Shown: piece by piece, positions 41,549 through 51,781 of the stretch
Layout of the letters: each line of letters begins with the position of its first letter
How positions within the stretch are numbered: position 1 is the first letter of the stretch
Program-made: the position numbers and the translations under genes
Assembly (NCBI GenBank): GCA_905221605.1
Contig: CAJNDS010002745.1
Location: forward strand, 1,892,203-1,956,202
Length of the DNA: 64,000 nucleotides
From: Symbiodinium natans
Taxonomy: Eukaryota; Sar; Dinophyceae; Suessiales; Symbiodiniaceae
Reading direction: 5' to 3'
The notes under the pieces: generated by a model
What the model saw: the letters and a program-made list of their open reading frames with translations, nothing else
What the model was told of the DNA's origin: nothing
Databases searched by the model: none

Positions 41549-41770
41549 GCGCGCCACAAATGCGCGCCGGCCTGGTTGCGACTTGGCTCCCACTCGGACC
41601 AATCGTTTGGCGCCTTGGCTCCCTCCCACTCGGACCAATCGTTTGGTGCCACCAATGCGCGCCAGCCTGATTGCGACTTGGCTCCCACTCGGACCAATCG
41701 TTTGGCGCCACATATGCGCGCCAGCCTCATTGCGACTTGGCTCCCACTCGGACCAATCGTTTGGCACATT
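41549..41770. repeat. 59-bp minisatellite, about four units
   Basis: The unit contains ATGCGCGCCAGCCTGATTGC and CTCCCACTCGGACCAATCGT. Units start near 41552, 41613 (short), 41655 and 41714 and are nearly identical. Frames on both strands (TRTNRLAP; NDWSEWEPS) repeat accordingly and are probably not genes. Confidence 0.93.
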
Positions 41771-42114
41771 CCAGTCCTTGCAGAGTACTCGAAGAAGAGT
41801 GCCGCGCATCGTTGAGCCTGATAGTCAAACTTCCTCCTCTGACGCTGTCCTTGTCACACCGCCAGCCAACAGGGTCTGAGCAAAGTGGGACATCCTGTCG
41901 GTTTCCCTTTAGAGTTTAGGGTTTAGGGCTTCAGGGCTTAGGGCTTAGGGTTTAGGGTTTAGAGTTTAGGGCCCAGGGCGTATGCGGGATAAAGTTTAGG
42001 GTTTGGGGTTGGGGTTCAGGGCTTAGGGTTTAGGGTTTAGGGTGTAAGGTGTAGGGCTTAAGGGTAGCCTTAACCTCTGCCCACTCTCGATCGAGCTTCA
42101 AGGTTTGGGATGTA

Positions 42115-42215
42115 CTTGGAGGTTCACCCATACCATAAGCCTTCCCCGGATACGAACAGTCCTTACTAGGGAGTATAGTACTGCCGATGACAATTCCCTA
42201 TTCAGCATCCCAGGT
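42115..42215. mobile_element. Degenerate MITE remnants (families 2 and 1)
   Basis: GTACTTGGAGGTTCACCCAT, then GAACAGTCCTTACTAGGGAG, TATAGTA and TTCCCTATTCAGC resemble broken ends of families 2 and 1. Confidence 0.4.
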
Positions 42216-42348
42216 TTAGGGTTTAGGCCCACGCAAGTTGAGCGTTTAGGAACCACCCCTCAGTTCAGAGGATTCGGATGGAAACCCTATCCCCAAACCC
42301 TAATCCCTACACCCTATATGCGAAGCTCAAAAAAAAACAACTTAAGAC

Positions 42349-42402
42349 GGAACTCGCAATGGCGGAGGCCTCCGCTGAAACGGACTCGTCCTCGGAGAGT
42401 TC
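42349..42402. CDS. Exon-like block, strand unresolved
   Basis: Minus: CAGTCAGCCAG, then ELSEDESVSAEASAIASSV. Plus: an ATG at 42359 in a good context reads AEASAETDSSSESSW. Minus fits the acidic blocks at 43-45 kb. Confidence 0.36.
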
Positions 42403-43235
42403 CTGGCTGACTGGCTTAGGATTTGAGGGTTTAGGGTTTAGGGCTTAGGATTTGGGGTTTGGGCTTTGGGGTTTAGTTTCGGGAGTTCAGGGACTTTGAG
42501 GGAGGGTTCAGGGTTTCTCAGGCTCAGGGGTGTAGGGGTTGAGGTTTAGGGTTCAGGGGTTTGCAGGTTTAGGGTTTTAGGGGTTGAGGGGTTTGGAGGT
42601 TTTGAGGGTTCAGGGTTTAGGGGGTTCAGGGTTTAGGGTGCTGTGTTTGGTGAGTTGGGCTTTGGTGGTTTCAGTGTCAGGCTTTTGGGGGACCCAGGAT
42701 CCAGGGTTTTTAGGATTTCAGGGCTTATGAACTTGCCAAGGCCCTACTAGCCACCCTACTGACAGGCACCCTGAACCCTAAACCCTAAACCCCAAACCCT
42801 AAACCCTAAACCCCAAACCCCAAACCCTAAACCCTAAACCCTAAACCCCAAACCCCAAAACCCTACTTACAAAGCACCCATGAACCTCCAAGCAGGGCTT
42901 CTGTGACTTGAGCCATGCCCTCTTGTGCCACCCCTTGTCTGCTGTGGTGTATTGTTTGCATTGGGTTTAGGGTTTAGGGTTTAGGGTTTAGGGTTTAGGG
43001 TTTAGGGTTTAGGGTTTAGCGTTTAGGGCATTGTTTGCATTGTTTGCATTGTTTGCACTGTTTGCAATAATGCTTTTGGATCTTTGGTACCCGTTGGTAG
43101 TGTTTTGGTAAGCCCTCAAAATCCCCAACCTTAAGCCCTAAACCCCAAACCCTAAACCCTAAACCCTAAACCCTGACCCCAAGCCCTAAACCCTAAACCC
43201 CTAGCCCTAAAACCTAAGCCCTGAAGCCCCAAGCC

Positions 43236-43283
43236 CTTCATCCCAGCCGCCGCCTCTTCCTCGTCTCCCTCCTCCACGTCGTC
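43236..43283 (-). CDS. Putative acidic exon (16 codons)
   Basis: Minus strand: GCAGAGTTTTCAG, then DDVEEGDEEEAAAGMK, ending AAG|GGCTTG or just after. The acidic run is hard to explain by repeat sequence. Confidence 0.48.
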
Positions 43284-43487
43284 CTGAAAACTCTGCAACG
43301 CGAAGGTTCGAGGGGTTGGGGTTTAGGGGGTAGGGCTTTAGGGTTTAGGGTTTAGGGTTTGGGAGCTTAAAAGTCTAGGGAGCTTGGGGTTTGGTTGCTT
43401 TTCTTGTTTTTGAAGTTTAGGGTTTAGAGTCTAGGGTTGGGAGTTCAAGTTTAGAACTTAGGATTTTGGATTTCCAGTTGTTTTTTA

Positions 43488-43575
43488 TTTGGGGGGGGGG
43501 GGGGGGGGGGGGGTGATGCGTTGGATTTGTACGGGTGATTTGTTTGTTTGTTTTCTCTGGGGGGTGGGGGGGGGG
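43488..43575 (+). repeat. G-runs
   Basis: A 23-base G-run (about 43491-43513) and a broken G-run (43559-43578), separated by T-rich GTTTGTTTGTTTTC. Confidence 0.9.
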
Positions 43576-43700
43576 GGTGGGAGGAGTGTCCTCCTGTGTA
43601 CCTACCTTCAGGGTCTTAGGCAAATATAAATAAAGGTATAGGATTTAGGGATTAGGGTAAGAGGGTTCAGGATTTTGGGGCTTGGGTTTAGCCCCTTCAC

Positions 43701-43795
43701 CCGCCCACCCGATAGCAGCCCCCATTGCATGGCTGAGGGCTTAGCGCAGCCTTTGTCCCCAGAAAGGCACATGTATTTAGTCCAACCCGCCATGA
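43701..43795 (-). CDS. Putative exon, unknown protein
   Basis: Minus strand: AAATTTGGCCAG, then MAGWTKYMCLSGDKGCAKPS, AMQWGLLSGG, ending CGG|GTGAAG. Both borders look splice-like. Confidence 0.45.
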
Positions 43796-43799
43796 CTGG

Positions 43800-44110
43800 C
43801 CAAATTTTGCCCTAGACCCTAATTAACCCCCCCTCCCAAGAAAAGAGGGTGCAGCATGACCATAGACTGGGAAGGTCGGGGTCGTGTACCGGGTTGTAGG
43901 CCCTTGGGATAGTTCATATTTTCCCTTTCATTTGGGTCCAAGAGGACCATATTTAGAGAATAGTGTTCAGATTCAGATGGTGTTTAAGGGCCATCGAGCT
44001 TAGGGCGTGAGGGTACATCAATTCATCAAAAACCCCTGGGAAATTCGGCTTGATCCAAGTTATGGTCCCTTCTTGGGGCACCCATTCTACTCTCTGGGCC
44101 CCTGATGTTG
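43800..44110. other. Unique spacer, no gene assigned
   Basis: No telomere array and no convincing frame. It contains CCATATTTAGAGAATAGTG and other AT-richer sequence. Confidence 0.4.
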
Positions 44111-44821
44111 AATGCTTAAGGTAGACCTAAACCCCAAACCCCAAAGTGGGATCTGGACTTGGATCGACCTCCCCCAAAGCCCTGAACCCAACCAAAATTC
44201 GACCCTAAACCCTAAACCCTAACCCCCAACCTTTGGATCTCAACTTTTTGAGACGGGGCAGACCAGTCGAGGTTGGCCCCTGAAGCCCCCTAAACCCTGA
44301 ACCCTAAACCCTGACCCCTAAACCCTGAACCCTAAACCCTGAACCCTAAACCCTGAACCAACCCTAAACGCTGAACCCTAAACCCTGAACTGAACCCCAA
44401 TCCCTGAACCCTAAACCCTGAGCCCTAAACCCCGGCACCCTGCGGGCTAAGCCGCGCGACTCCTAAAGCCAGCACATGCACAGCAAAAAACTATGTGAGC
44501 TGGATTAAGTTGCAGAACGCCTACTAGTTTTAACAAAGCCAAGTCAAATGCACCTAAAGCCCGGAAGGCCTTAAGCCTCAAGCCTAAACCCTAGATCCTG
44601 AAGCTCTTCGGGTAGGTACACGAGGCCCTTGGTAGCCCTGAAATACCTAAACCCAAGGGCCCATACCTAGCCATACTTCGAAACACTCGAACAAAACACA
44701 AGGGAACGGACCGTATCAAGGGACCATGTAACTACCTTTAGATAAGCCCCGTATCCCCCACAAACCCTAAACCCTAAACCGTAAACCCCAACCTCTGAAC
44801 CCTAAACCGCCCCATCCCCTC

Positions 44822-44893
44822 CCAGCAGTGGTCCTCGTCCTCCAAGTCGCTGTCTGAGATGGAGTTTAGATCGTCAGGCTCTTCCTCTTCCTC
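44822..44893 (-). CDS. Putative acidic exon (24 codons)
   Basis: Minus strand: GCACACCTGCAG, then EEEEEPDDLNSISDSDLEDE and DHCW. Its 5' neighbour is the right end of a family 5 MITE. The very acidic composition with Ser/Asp is typical of a nuclear or regulatory disordered segment (inference). Confidence 0.52.
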
Positions 44894-44899
44894 CTGCAG

Positions 44900-45012
44900 G
44901 TGTGCTAGTACTTGCTTAGGAACCCCCCAAAAAACACAAAACGTTCTTCCTTATAAGGGTAGTATAGGGTTTATCATGTTTGTGTTTTTTTGTGTTCTTA
45001 AGCAAATAGTAG
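44900..45012. mobile_element. MITE family 5, complete copy
   Basis: GCTAGTACTTGCTTAGGAACC...GTTCTTAAGCAAATAGTAGG termini (diverged), core CTTCCTTATAAGGGTAGTAT. Its left end directly precedes (minus strand) the acidic exon's acceptor. Confidence 0.75.
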
Positions 45013-45466
45013 GGTGTGCATCGGGGTCTGGGGTTTAGGGCTTGCAGGTTCTAAGTGGTTTAGGGTTTCTAGGGTTTAGGGTTTATAGGGTATAGGGTTA
45101 GGGTTTAGGGTTTAGGGTTTAGGGTTTAGGGTTTAGGGTTTAGGGTTTAGGGTTTAGGGTTTAGGGTTTAGGGTTTAGGGTTTAGGGTTTAGGGTTTAGG
45201 GTTTAGGGTTTAGGGTTTAGGGTTTATGGTTTAGGGTTTAGGGTTTAGGGCTTAGGGTCCCTAATCCAAACATCCCTAGGGCCTGCTTAAAGCCCCCGAA
45301 GGCTTCCTGTTAGCGGGGTCCCCTTGTCATTGGAGTGTCCCTAAACCCTAAACCCTAAACCCTAAACCCTAAACCCTAAACCCTAAGCCCTAAGCCCTAA
45401 ACCCTAAACCCTATATAAACCCTAAACCCTAAACCCTAAACCCTTGTGGGGACGCGTGCCTGCCTG

Positions 45467-45606
45467 CTTGGAGGTTCATGGGCACCTGAAAAACTAGACC
45501 CAGCATTAACCTAGGAATAGAAAGGGTTCCCTTTTTTGGTTTAAAGGGGATTACAAGGGAAAGTACACCCTAACAAGAGGGAATAAGGGCCTACTTTGGG
45601 TCCTAG
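45467..45606. mobile_element. Family 2 left end fused to complete family 3 copy
   Basis: GCTTGGAGGTTCATGGGCAC is followed at once by AACTAGACCCAGCATTAACC ... GGAATAAGGGCCTACTTTGG, GTCCTAG. A family 3 element appears inserted into family 2. Confidence 0.75.
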
Positions 45607-45834
45607 AAAAGCGGGGCTCTCTGTATCCTAACCGCAAGCCTAAACCCCTAAACCCTAGATGTTTAACCTGCTGGCTGCCAACCGCTCTCACCGTAGACTC
45701 GAACCCAAAACTTCCATCAACCGGCATCCCTGAACCACATATCCTAAAAAGCTACACCGTACACCCTAAACCCTGAAACCCTAAAGCCTAAACCCTAAAC
45801 CCCAAGCTCAACAAGCTTTAACAAGGTAATTTAG

Positions 45835-45975
45835 GGGTCGGAATAATTACTAATAGTATTCCAGTATGATCCCTTTCTTTATGATTGTGCTACAATACCC
45901 CCCCCCCCCCAAAAAAAAAATATATATATATATATATGTACATACATATACGAAACTCTTCAAAGTATTCCGACC
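45835..45975. mobile_element. AT-rich inverted-repeat element
   Basis: GTCGGAATAATTACTAATAG at the left, C-run, A-run, (AT)n, right end CAAAGTATTCCGACC. The termini GGTCGGAATA / TATTCCGACC are inverted. Confidence 0.7.
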
Positions 45976-46225
45976 CCTACAGTACCACCACCGTGCTTCC
46001 AAATGCTCAGATGCGCCTCTTCACTGCTGGAGCCTTCCACAAACCCCTCCTTGGAAGCGCTTGATGGAGTTTAGGGTTTAGGGTTTAGGGTTTAGGGTTT
46101 AGGGTTTAGGGTTTAGGGTTTAGGGTTTAGGGTTTAGTGTTTAGGGTTTAGGGTTTAGGGTTTAGGGCTTGGGGTTCCTGCCTTGGAAGCGCTGTGATGG
46201 AGTTTTGGACTTGTTAATTTATAGG

Positions 46226-46327
46226 TTGGGCTTTTCCCCCTTATACTAGCAGTCCTTAATGGGGATTATAATAGGGGGTGCGATGATCCCTATTAAGGAC
46301 TGTTCGTAGAAGGGGGAATATCCCCAA
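46226..46327. mobile_element. MITE family 1 copy
   Basis: TTGGGCTTTTCCCCCTTATA...AAGGGGGAATATCCCCAA; inner arms AGCAGTCCTTAAT / ATTAAGGACTGTT. Confidence 0.82.
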
Positions 46328-46432
46328 CTTATAGCGCTTACAAGTTCTAAGCGTAGGGTTCTGGGTTTGGGGTTTGGGGTTGAGGGTTTGGGGTTTAGGG
46401 TTTGGGGGTTTAGGGTTTGGGGCTTGGGTTGC

Positions 46433-46501
46433 TGTTTGTTGGGTCTCATGTGCTCCAGGGTTTCGTTTTTTGCGGCTTTGTAGCACAGTAGACTTTCAGG
46501 G
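46433..46501 (-). CDS. Putative exon, unknown protein
   Basis: Minus strand: CCGCCGCCCCCCGAATTCCACAG acceptor region (C-rich), then PESLLCYKAAKNETLEHMR, PNKQ. The 5' region up to 46640 is Pro/Ser-rich in one frame and may be either C-rich intron or coding. Confidence 0.42.
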
Positions 46502-46860
46502 CTGTGGAATTCGGGGGGCGGCGGGGATGTGAGCAAGCCAGCGAAGCAAAATGCACCGTTGACAGGCAGAAGTAGACAAGCGAAGGGAGGCGAGGGAGGC
46601 GAGGGAGGGCGAGGGAGGGCGACCCAGTCAACGGAGAGATATCTTCCTGCGCTTCGTCCTAGGCATGCAGAAATGGGACCCCAAAACCCGCAACCATAAA
46701 CCCAACAAAAACCTAACACACCTGAGAGCCCCCGAAAACACAGAATAACAAAGAAAATAGCCTAAAACTCTACAACCCGAAATCCCTACAACCCTAGAAC
46801 CTTAGCATAACCCTGAAAGCCTACAACCCTAAACCCCAAACCCCAAACCCTAAACCCCCC

Positions 46861-46911
46861 CTGTGAAGGGCGAAGCGCGAAGTCGGTGCCCTTGGCTTCG
46901 GCTTCACGGGC
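46861..46911 (-). CDS. Putative exon (17 codons)
   Basis: Minus strand: CACTGAGACCAG, then AREAEAKGTDFALRPSQ. The 3' junction CAG|GGGGGG|GTTTAGGG places GT six bases on. CCCTAAA lies left and TTTAGGG right. Confidence 0.48.
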
Positions 46912-47127
46912 CTGGTCTCAGTGCTTTGCCAGCTAGGGTTTAGGGTTTAGGGTTTAGGGTTTAGGGTTTAGGGTTTAGGGTTTAGGGTTTAGGGTTTAGG
47001 GTTTAGGGTTTAGGGTTTAGGGTTTAGGGTTTAGGGTTTAGGGTTTAGGGTTTAGGGTTTAGGGTTTTAGGGTTTAGGGTTTAGGGTTTAGGGTTTGGGG
47101 TTTGGGGTTTGGGGTTTGGGGTTTAGA

Positions 47128-47335
47128 TTATCCCTGCTTACGGACTCTCATGGTTTCAACAATGAACTGAGTTTTGCTTTCAATCATGTAAGGAACCTTC
47201 TTGCGGAAAGCTTCTTCTCAACGACTTATCTTCGAGTGGCGGAGCCTCTGCATGGTAAACAAAGGAAGTTGGGTAGTTGTCTTGGCATGTGACCGGGAAG
47301 CTGTCTGCTCCTTATGCTTCCTTCACAGCGGCATA
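47128..47335. other. Unique island, possible coding
   Basis: Plus frame: DSHGFNNELSFAFNHVRNLL, AESFFSTTYLRVAEPLHGK, ending TGA at 47292. Minus frames are also open in part. No family is recognised. Confidence 0.3.
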
Positions 47336-47396
47336 TTGCCCCTAAACCCTAAACCCTAAACCCTAAACCCTAAACCCTAAACCCTAAACCCTAAAC

Positions 47397-47454
47397 CCTT
47401 AGAGAGTGCAACTCTGGGGGCGGCGTGTTGGGTTTTGTGCGTGCCGCGGAGACT
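47397..47454 (-). CDS. Putative exon
   Basis: Minus strand: TGTTAGGCTTTCAG, then VSAARTKPNTPPPELHSL, ending AAGG|GTTTAGGG at the telomere array. Confidence 0.38.
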
Positions 47455-47929
47455 CTGAAAGCCTAACACCCGAAGCGCGGAGTTAGGTTCTGGGGCTCAT
47501 CAGGCTTTAGGGTTTACCAGGTTGAGGGTTTAGGGCTTTGCATCTAGCCTGTCTGGCTCAGGTGATTACCAGGCACCACAAAACCTGAGCCCAAAGACCA
47601 TCCCCGAGCCCGCGCGACTTGCGACACACAGGCTGCGGACGCAACTCCAAAGCCCAGCTCGGGGTTTGGGTTTAGGGTTGAGGATTAAGGGTTTAGGGTT
47701 TTAGGGCTTAATTGGGGTTTAGGGTTTAGGGTTTAGGGTTCCAATCCCTATACAATCATTCAGCCCCGACCAAAGCCAAAACCCAAACCCAAAACCCAAA
47801 ACCCTGAAACCCCAAACCCCAACCCTAAGCCCCAAAGCCCAACCCTAAGCCCCAAACCCCAAATCCCAAACCCCAAGCCCTAAACCCCGAATCCTAACTC
47901 CTAGAACCTAAACCCGAACACTCTGAAGA

Positions 47930-47986
47930 GTCAGCCTGCAGCCGCTTCTCCTGAAGTTGATCAATCAGCTGGCAGATGCTCAGCCT
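47930..47986 (-). CDS. Putative exon, helical protein
   Basis: Minus strand: CCCTAACCTGAG (CTAAC plus AG), then RLSICQLIDQLQEKRLQAD and SSE, ending T|GTTCGGG. A heptad-like leucine pattern suggests a short coiled coil. Confidence 0.5.
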
Positions 47987-48278
47987 CTCAGGTTAGGGTT
48001 TAGGGTTTAGGGTTTAAGATTCAGGGTTTAGGGTTTAGGGTTTGGGGTTTCGGGTTTAAGGTTCAGGGGTTAGGGTTTAGGGTTTAATTAGGGTTTAGGG
48101 TTTAGGGTTTAGCCCAGTAGCCAACCAGCAAATAGCAAAGTCTTGAGGGTACCCTTCTGTCAAGGCGCCAGAATAAGGCTTTGGGTGAAAGGGTTTCGGG
48201 AGCTGAGGGCCTAAACCCCATAAACCCGAAACCCACCCCAAAACCCGGCCCTAACCCACCACCCACCCACCCCCGCAC

Positions 48279-48524
48279 CCACGTCTGCTCCGCGACCTCC
48301 AGGAGCAGTGCCAGCGCTTCGGGCAGGTAGTACTCCTTGTATGGAGGCATTTTCTTACGGCACTTCGTGTCGGCGATGGACTTCTGCGAGATGAGGTCGG
48401 GCTTGCGGCCCTCCATCGTCCCATGCACCACTTGCTCCCATGCCTGCATGGTGTACTGGGAGATGCCCCCGAACTCCAGGTCCATGCGCAGCGAGGATGG
48501 GTTGTCGACGCTGCCTTCATTGCA
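48279..48524 (-). CDS. Putative exon (82 codons), unknown protein
   Basis: Minus strand: a G-run then GATGAG, then in one frame CNEGSVDNPSSLRMDLEFGG, SQYTMQAWEQVVHGTMEGRK, PDLISQKSIADTKCRKKMPP and YKEYYLPEALALLLEVAEQT, ending TGG|GTGCGG. Third-position GC is about 84%. The plus strand is open but more hydrophobic. Strong coding candidate without a recognised family. Confidence 0.55.
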
Positions 48525-48734
48525 CTCATCCCCCCCCCCCCCCCCCCGCGTCCTGTGGTCTGTAAACCCTAAACCCGAAACCTAAACCGCTCTCGGGATA
48601 CTTGGGCCTCGGTAGCCACCCTGTTGGCACTCGCCCGATTGATAAGTAAATTTGTAGTTTTATTTTTGTAGTTTTACTTCTGAAGAAAATACCAACAAAA
48701 TACGGAATTATTCTACTTCGAACATCCCCACCCT

Positions 48735-49035
48735 CTCTGGGTAGAGATACTCTGGGGTTGGACACTCCAGGGACACTCTGGGGTTAGGCGCTCCAGAAAC
48801 ACTCTGGGTTTAGGCACTCCACGGGGCGTTGGGCACTCCAGGGACACTCTGGCACTCCAGAGAAACTTTGGGACACTCTGGGGCTGGGCACTCCAGGGCA
48901 CTCTGGGGTTGGGCACTCCAGGGCACTCTGGGGTGGGGCACTCCAGGGATTTTGGAGTTCTAGGGACAGTCTGGGATTGGGCACTCCAGGCACACTCGGG
49001 CACTCCAGCGTTGGGCACTCTGGGGCTGGGCGAGG
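48735..49035 (-). repeat. Minisatellite (GGGCACTCCAGGGACACTCT type)
   Basis: Repeated plus-strand words GGGCACTCCAGGG and ACACTCTGGGGTTG in units of about 26 bp (with shorter variants). A minus frame stays open through it, giving CPTPECPGVPNPRV-like repeats. Coding status is unclear. Confidence 0.85.
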
Positions 49036-49266
49036 AATAGACAGGGCCAGAAAAAGAATTGAGTTTAAATTCTAACACCCCACACCGAGGGTGGGGAATA
49101 AACATATATGCAACTTTAAAAAAGTCAAGTGTGCATACATGTTTGAAAGCATTTCCCCTGAATGACGACCAATGAGTGTACCAATCAGGCTCACATCCTG
49201 AATGCCAACGAGCCCGTTGGCTCTTTGCACGTCCAGATATGATGAGGGGCTTCGGGTTCAAGGTTT

Positions 49267-49350
49267 CTTTACAGGCCGGGGCAGCTCCTGACGAAGGGCA
49301 TTTGCCTGCCTTTTGAAAGGTGGTCAAGGCCCTGCCCCAACGCAAAGCCT
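49267..49350 (-). CDS. Putative exon (28 codons)
   Basis: Minus strand: a 19-base C-run then TATTTCTTCAG, a textbook pyrimidine tract plus acceptor. Then ALRWGRALTTFQKAGKCPSS and GAAPACK. The 3' border is uncertain (AAAG|AAACC). Confidence 0.45.
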
Positions 49351-49360
49351 CTGAAGAAAT

Positions 49361-49381
49361 AGGGGGGGGGGGGGGGGGGGG
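49361..49381 (+). repeat. G-run (C-run on minus strand)
   Basis: About 20 G. On the minus strand it forms the pyrimidine tract for the candidate acceptor at 49351. Confidence 0.9.
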
Positions 49382-50000
49382 CGAATTTTGACAATCATGC
49401 TCCATCCTTGGGGATACCCTGGATATCAAGAGGCTCCCTAAACCCTGAACCCTGAACCCTAAACCTTAAACCCTATAACCTCGAACTTAAAAACTTAAAA
49501 CGGAAAACCTAACCCTAAACCCTATAAACCCTAATCCCTAAACTGGCCCAAGGCGCCTCTACCGCAGACCCAAAAGCCACCCTATTGGGCTTACAGTGTT
49601 TTTTTAAGGTTTGATCAGTAGTGCTTATAGGGTGTTTAGAAGGCTCTACAGGGATTTGTGGGTTGTTCACAAAGTTTTGTAAGGCTCCTTAAGGCTTTGT
49701 TAGGTTCTTATACAACCCTATACGGGACCGTATGGGTCTTTTCTTACAGGTAAGTGTAAGGTTTTCTGCGGCTTTGCAGGGTTTATAGGGCTTCATAGGT
49801 CTGTGGTGTTTATAGGCTTTATTGGGTTTACTGAATTGAGGGGGAGCCAAAGCCCCAAAAGCAACCCTAAACCTTAAACCCTAGACCCTAAACCCTAAAC
49901 CCTAAACCCTAAACCCTAAACCCTAAACCCTAAGCCCCTAAACCCTAAATCCTAAACCCTAAACCCTAAACCCTAAGCCCCTAAACCCTAAACCCTCTAC

Positions 50001-50053
50001 CGCAAAGCTCCGCGAGAGCCCGCGCCTCTTCTGCTGGAGCAGGGTGGCACCTC
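50001..50053. CDS. Exon-like island, strand unresolved
   Basis: Minus: CACCCTGCTCCAG, then EEARALAELC, ending G|GTAGAGGG. Plus: LRESPRLFCWSRVAPQES with high third-position GC. A family 6 MITE end starts at about 50057. Confidence 0.3.
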
Positions 50054-50056
50054 AGG

Positions 50057-50160
50057 AATCATGGGTTCCCCTACTACAGCTATATTCCCCCCCGCTAGGT
50101 CCCCTAGTAAACAATCTCAATTAGGCATATCCCTAAATAGCCTTAGCCCAGGAAGGAACA
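50057..50160. mobile_element. MITE family 6 copy, right end lost
   Basis: ATCATGGGTTCCCCTACTAC, C-run, CAATCTCAATTAGGCATATC, AAATAGCCTTA match the left two thirds of 33.9 kb. Confidence 0.6.
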
Positions 50161-50327
50161 GTACAGTGTGAAGGGAAACACGGCTAGTTGAGCATGGCCA
50201 TGACAGCTATCAGCGCAGTTAGTTATAAGCAAGGCAACCCAGATTATTGCAATAACAACCTCGTCTAAGAGACAAAGAACGCTACATGATGAGTTCACAG
50301 TTGGTATACCTAGCTTAGCGTCGTGGA
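50160..50327 (-). CDS. Putative exon with hydrophobic segment
   Basis: Minus strand: CTATCTGGAG, then GFHDAKLGIPTVNSSCSV, LCLLDEVVIAIIWVALLITN, CADSCHGHAQLAVFPFTLYC. One segment could span a membrane. The 5' side is a family 2 MITE end (GTTCATGGGTAAC). Confidence 0.4.
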
Positions 50328-50399
50328 AGCCCTCCAGATAGTTACCCATGAACCTTCACGTAGGCAACCGTCAAGTAGTTGCAAGCACAGCGACAAAGA

Positions 50400-51020
50400 A
50401 GCTCACCCGTAGACACCCCGAGTGTTCACTGCAGACACTAGTCCGTTACGAATGTACTGGGACTAGACAAAAAGAAGAACCCTGCAGACGCTCCCTTCTT
50501 TTGTCACGGTGGTGAATACGCGGACGCAGATCCGCAGTCTCCGGAGAGACCGAAGGTCAGCCGGGCAAGGACAGAATGCTGGACGGATTCTCCGTACAGC
50601 TGAGCTTAGATCACAGAAACCTAAGCAAATGAAAACTGTATCTGAGGTGAAAGATGCGGAGTGGTCTCTGCTGGTCGGGGATCGGATTATAGCGATCCCG
50701 GAGCAGCAGGAGACACGGGTGAACCCAGGTACACCTCTGGGAAGTGGCGAATGAAGGTGGAGCCATCACGGCCCGACTGGACAGATGAGCCACATTGGAC
50801 CACTCTGTCCAGTCGGGGCGCAGGCCACAGCGAGTAAGGCGTGCGGCAAGGAAGACGGAAGGAGGAGGGGTGGCGGCGGTAAAGTTTTTGCTTGCATGTA
50901 ACGGACAGCACCGAGGAGCATTACCGACCTGCGAGCCAAGACTGCGGGCGGGCAGACTCGCAGGCGCACATGCTATGCCGTTGCGTGCATGCAGCAAACA
51001 CCCCTGTACAAGTACATACA
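50400..51020. other. Unique region with several open frames
   Basis: Plus frame 50509-50754 begins VNTRTQIRSLRRDRRSAGQG and includes VSEVKDAEWSLLVGDRIIAI. Frames 50795-51025 (plus) and 50611-51021 (minus) overlap downstream. The region is free of telomere repeats and could be a decayed retroelement or an ordinary exon; I cannot tell which. Confidence 0.3.
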
Positions 51021-51298
51021 CTTAGGGTTTAGGGTTTAGGGTTTAGGGTTTAGGGTTTAGGGTTTAGGGTTTAGGGTTTAGGGTTTAGGGTTTAGGGTTT
51101 AGGGTTTAGGGTTTAGGGTTTAGGGTTTAGGGTTTAGGGTTTAGGGTTTAATGTTAGGGTCGCTTTAATAAACCCCCCCCCCCCCAAATCTTGTTTTGGT
51201 CCCCGGGGCTTGGAGGGGGTGGAAAAAAAGAGGGGGTGTCAATTATGAGGATTCTGGGGGTCTGGGGTCTGGGGGTCTGGGGGGGGTCAAGAGGTTCT

Positions 51299-51778
51299 AG
51301 GTAAGGAAACCCTGCTCTCAGATCTCTGGCGGTTTCCTGAGTTCCAGGATCCGAAGGCTGAAGTCTTAAGCTTCAGGGGTTCTTGTCTTGAGACTTCGAC
51401 CAGGACCCGAAGGCTGAAGTCTTAAGCTTAAGGGACTCCTGTCTTGAGACTTAATTAGAGGCAGCCATTTAAACTTGAGGCTTGCTTGCTTCACCCTCCC
51501 TCCCTCGCCGAAATTATTATTGCCACCCTTTATTATTGTCATTTTGGAGGCCCGTAAGGGGTACCCTTGCCGGACTTGTTTTCGAGCTCCGGCGGATAAG
51601 GATTTTAGTAAGGAAACCTTGCTGTCAGACCTTTGGCGGCTTCCTGAATTTCAGGACCCGAAGGCTGAGTCTTAAGCTTCAGGGACTCTTCTCTTCAGAC
51701 TTAGACCAGGCCAGACCAGGACCCGAAGGCTGAAGTCTTAAGCTTCAGGAACTCTTCTCTTCAGACTTAGACCAGGAC
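51299..51778. repeat. Direct repeats of GACCCGAAGGCTGAAGTCTT units
   Basis: AGGAAACCCTGCTCTCAGA...CTTGAGACTT occurs at 51304-51452 and again (diverged) at 51611-51778. Within each, GGACCCGAAGGCTGAAGTCT / TAAGCTTCAGGGACTC appears twice. Confidence 0.9.
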
Positions 51779-51781
51779 CCT

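Noticed and set aside
41446-41919. Several overlapping 82-117-codon proteins
   Set aside because: All five overlapping frames arise because the 59-bp tandem repeat lacks stops in several frames; no frame shows codon preference.
50509-50754. Retrotransposon gag start (VNTRTQ)
   Set aside because: Similar N-termini occur in some retroelement polyproteins, but there are no zinc-knuckle, protease, RT or integrase motifs nearby and no LTRs, so I left it unassigned.
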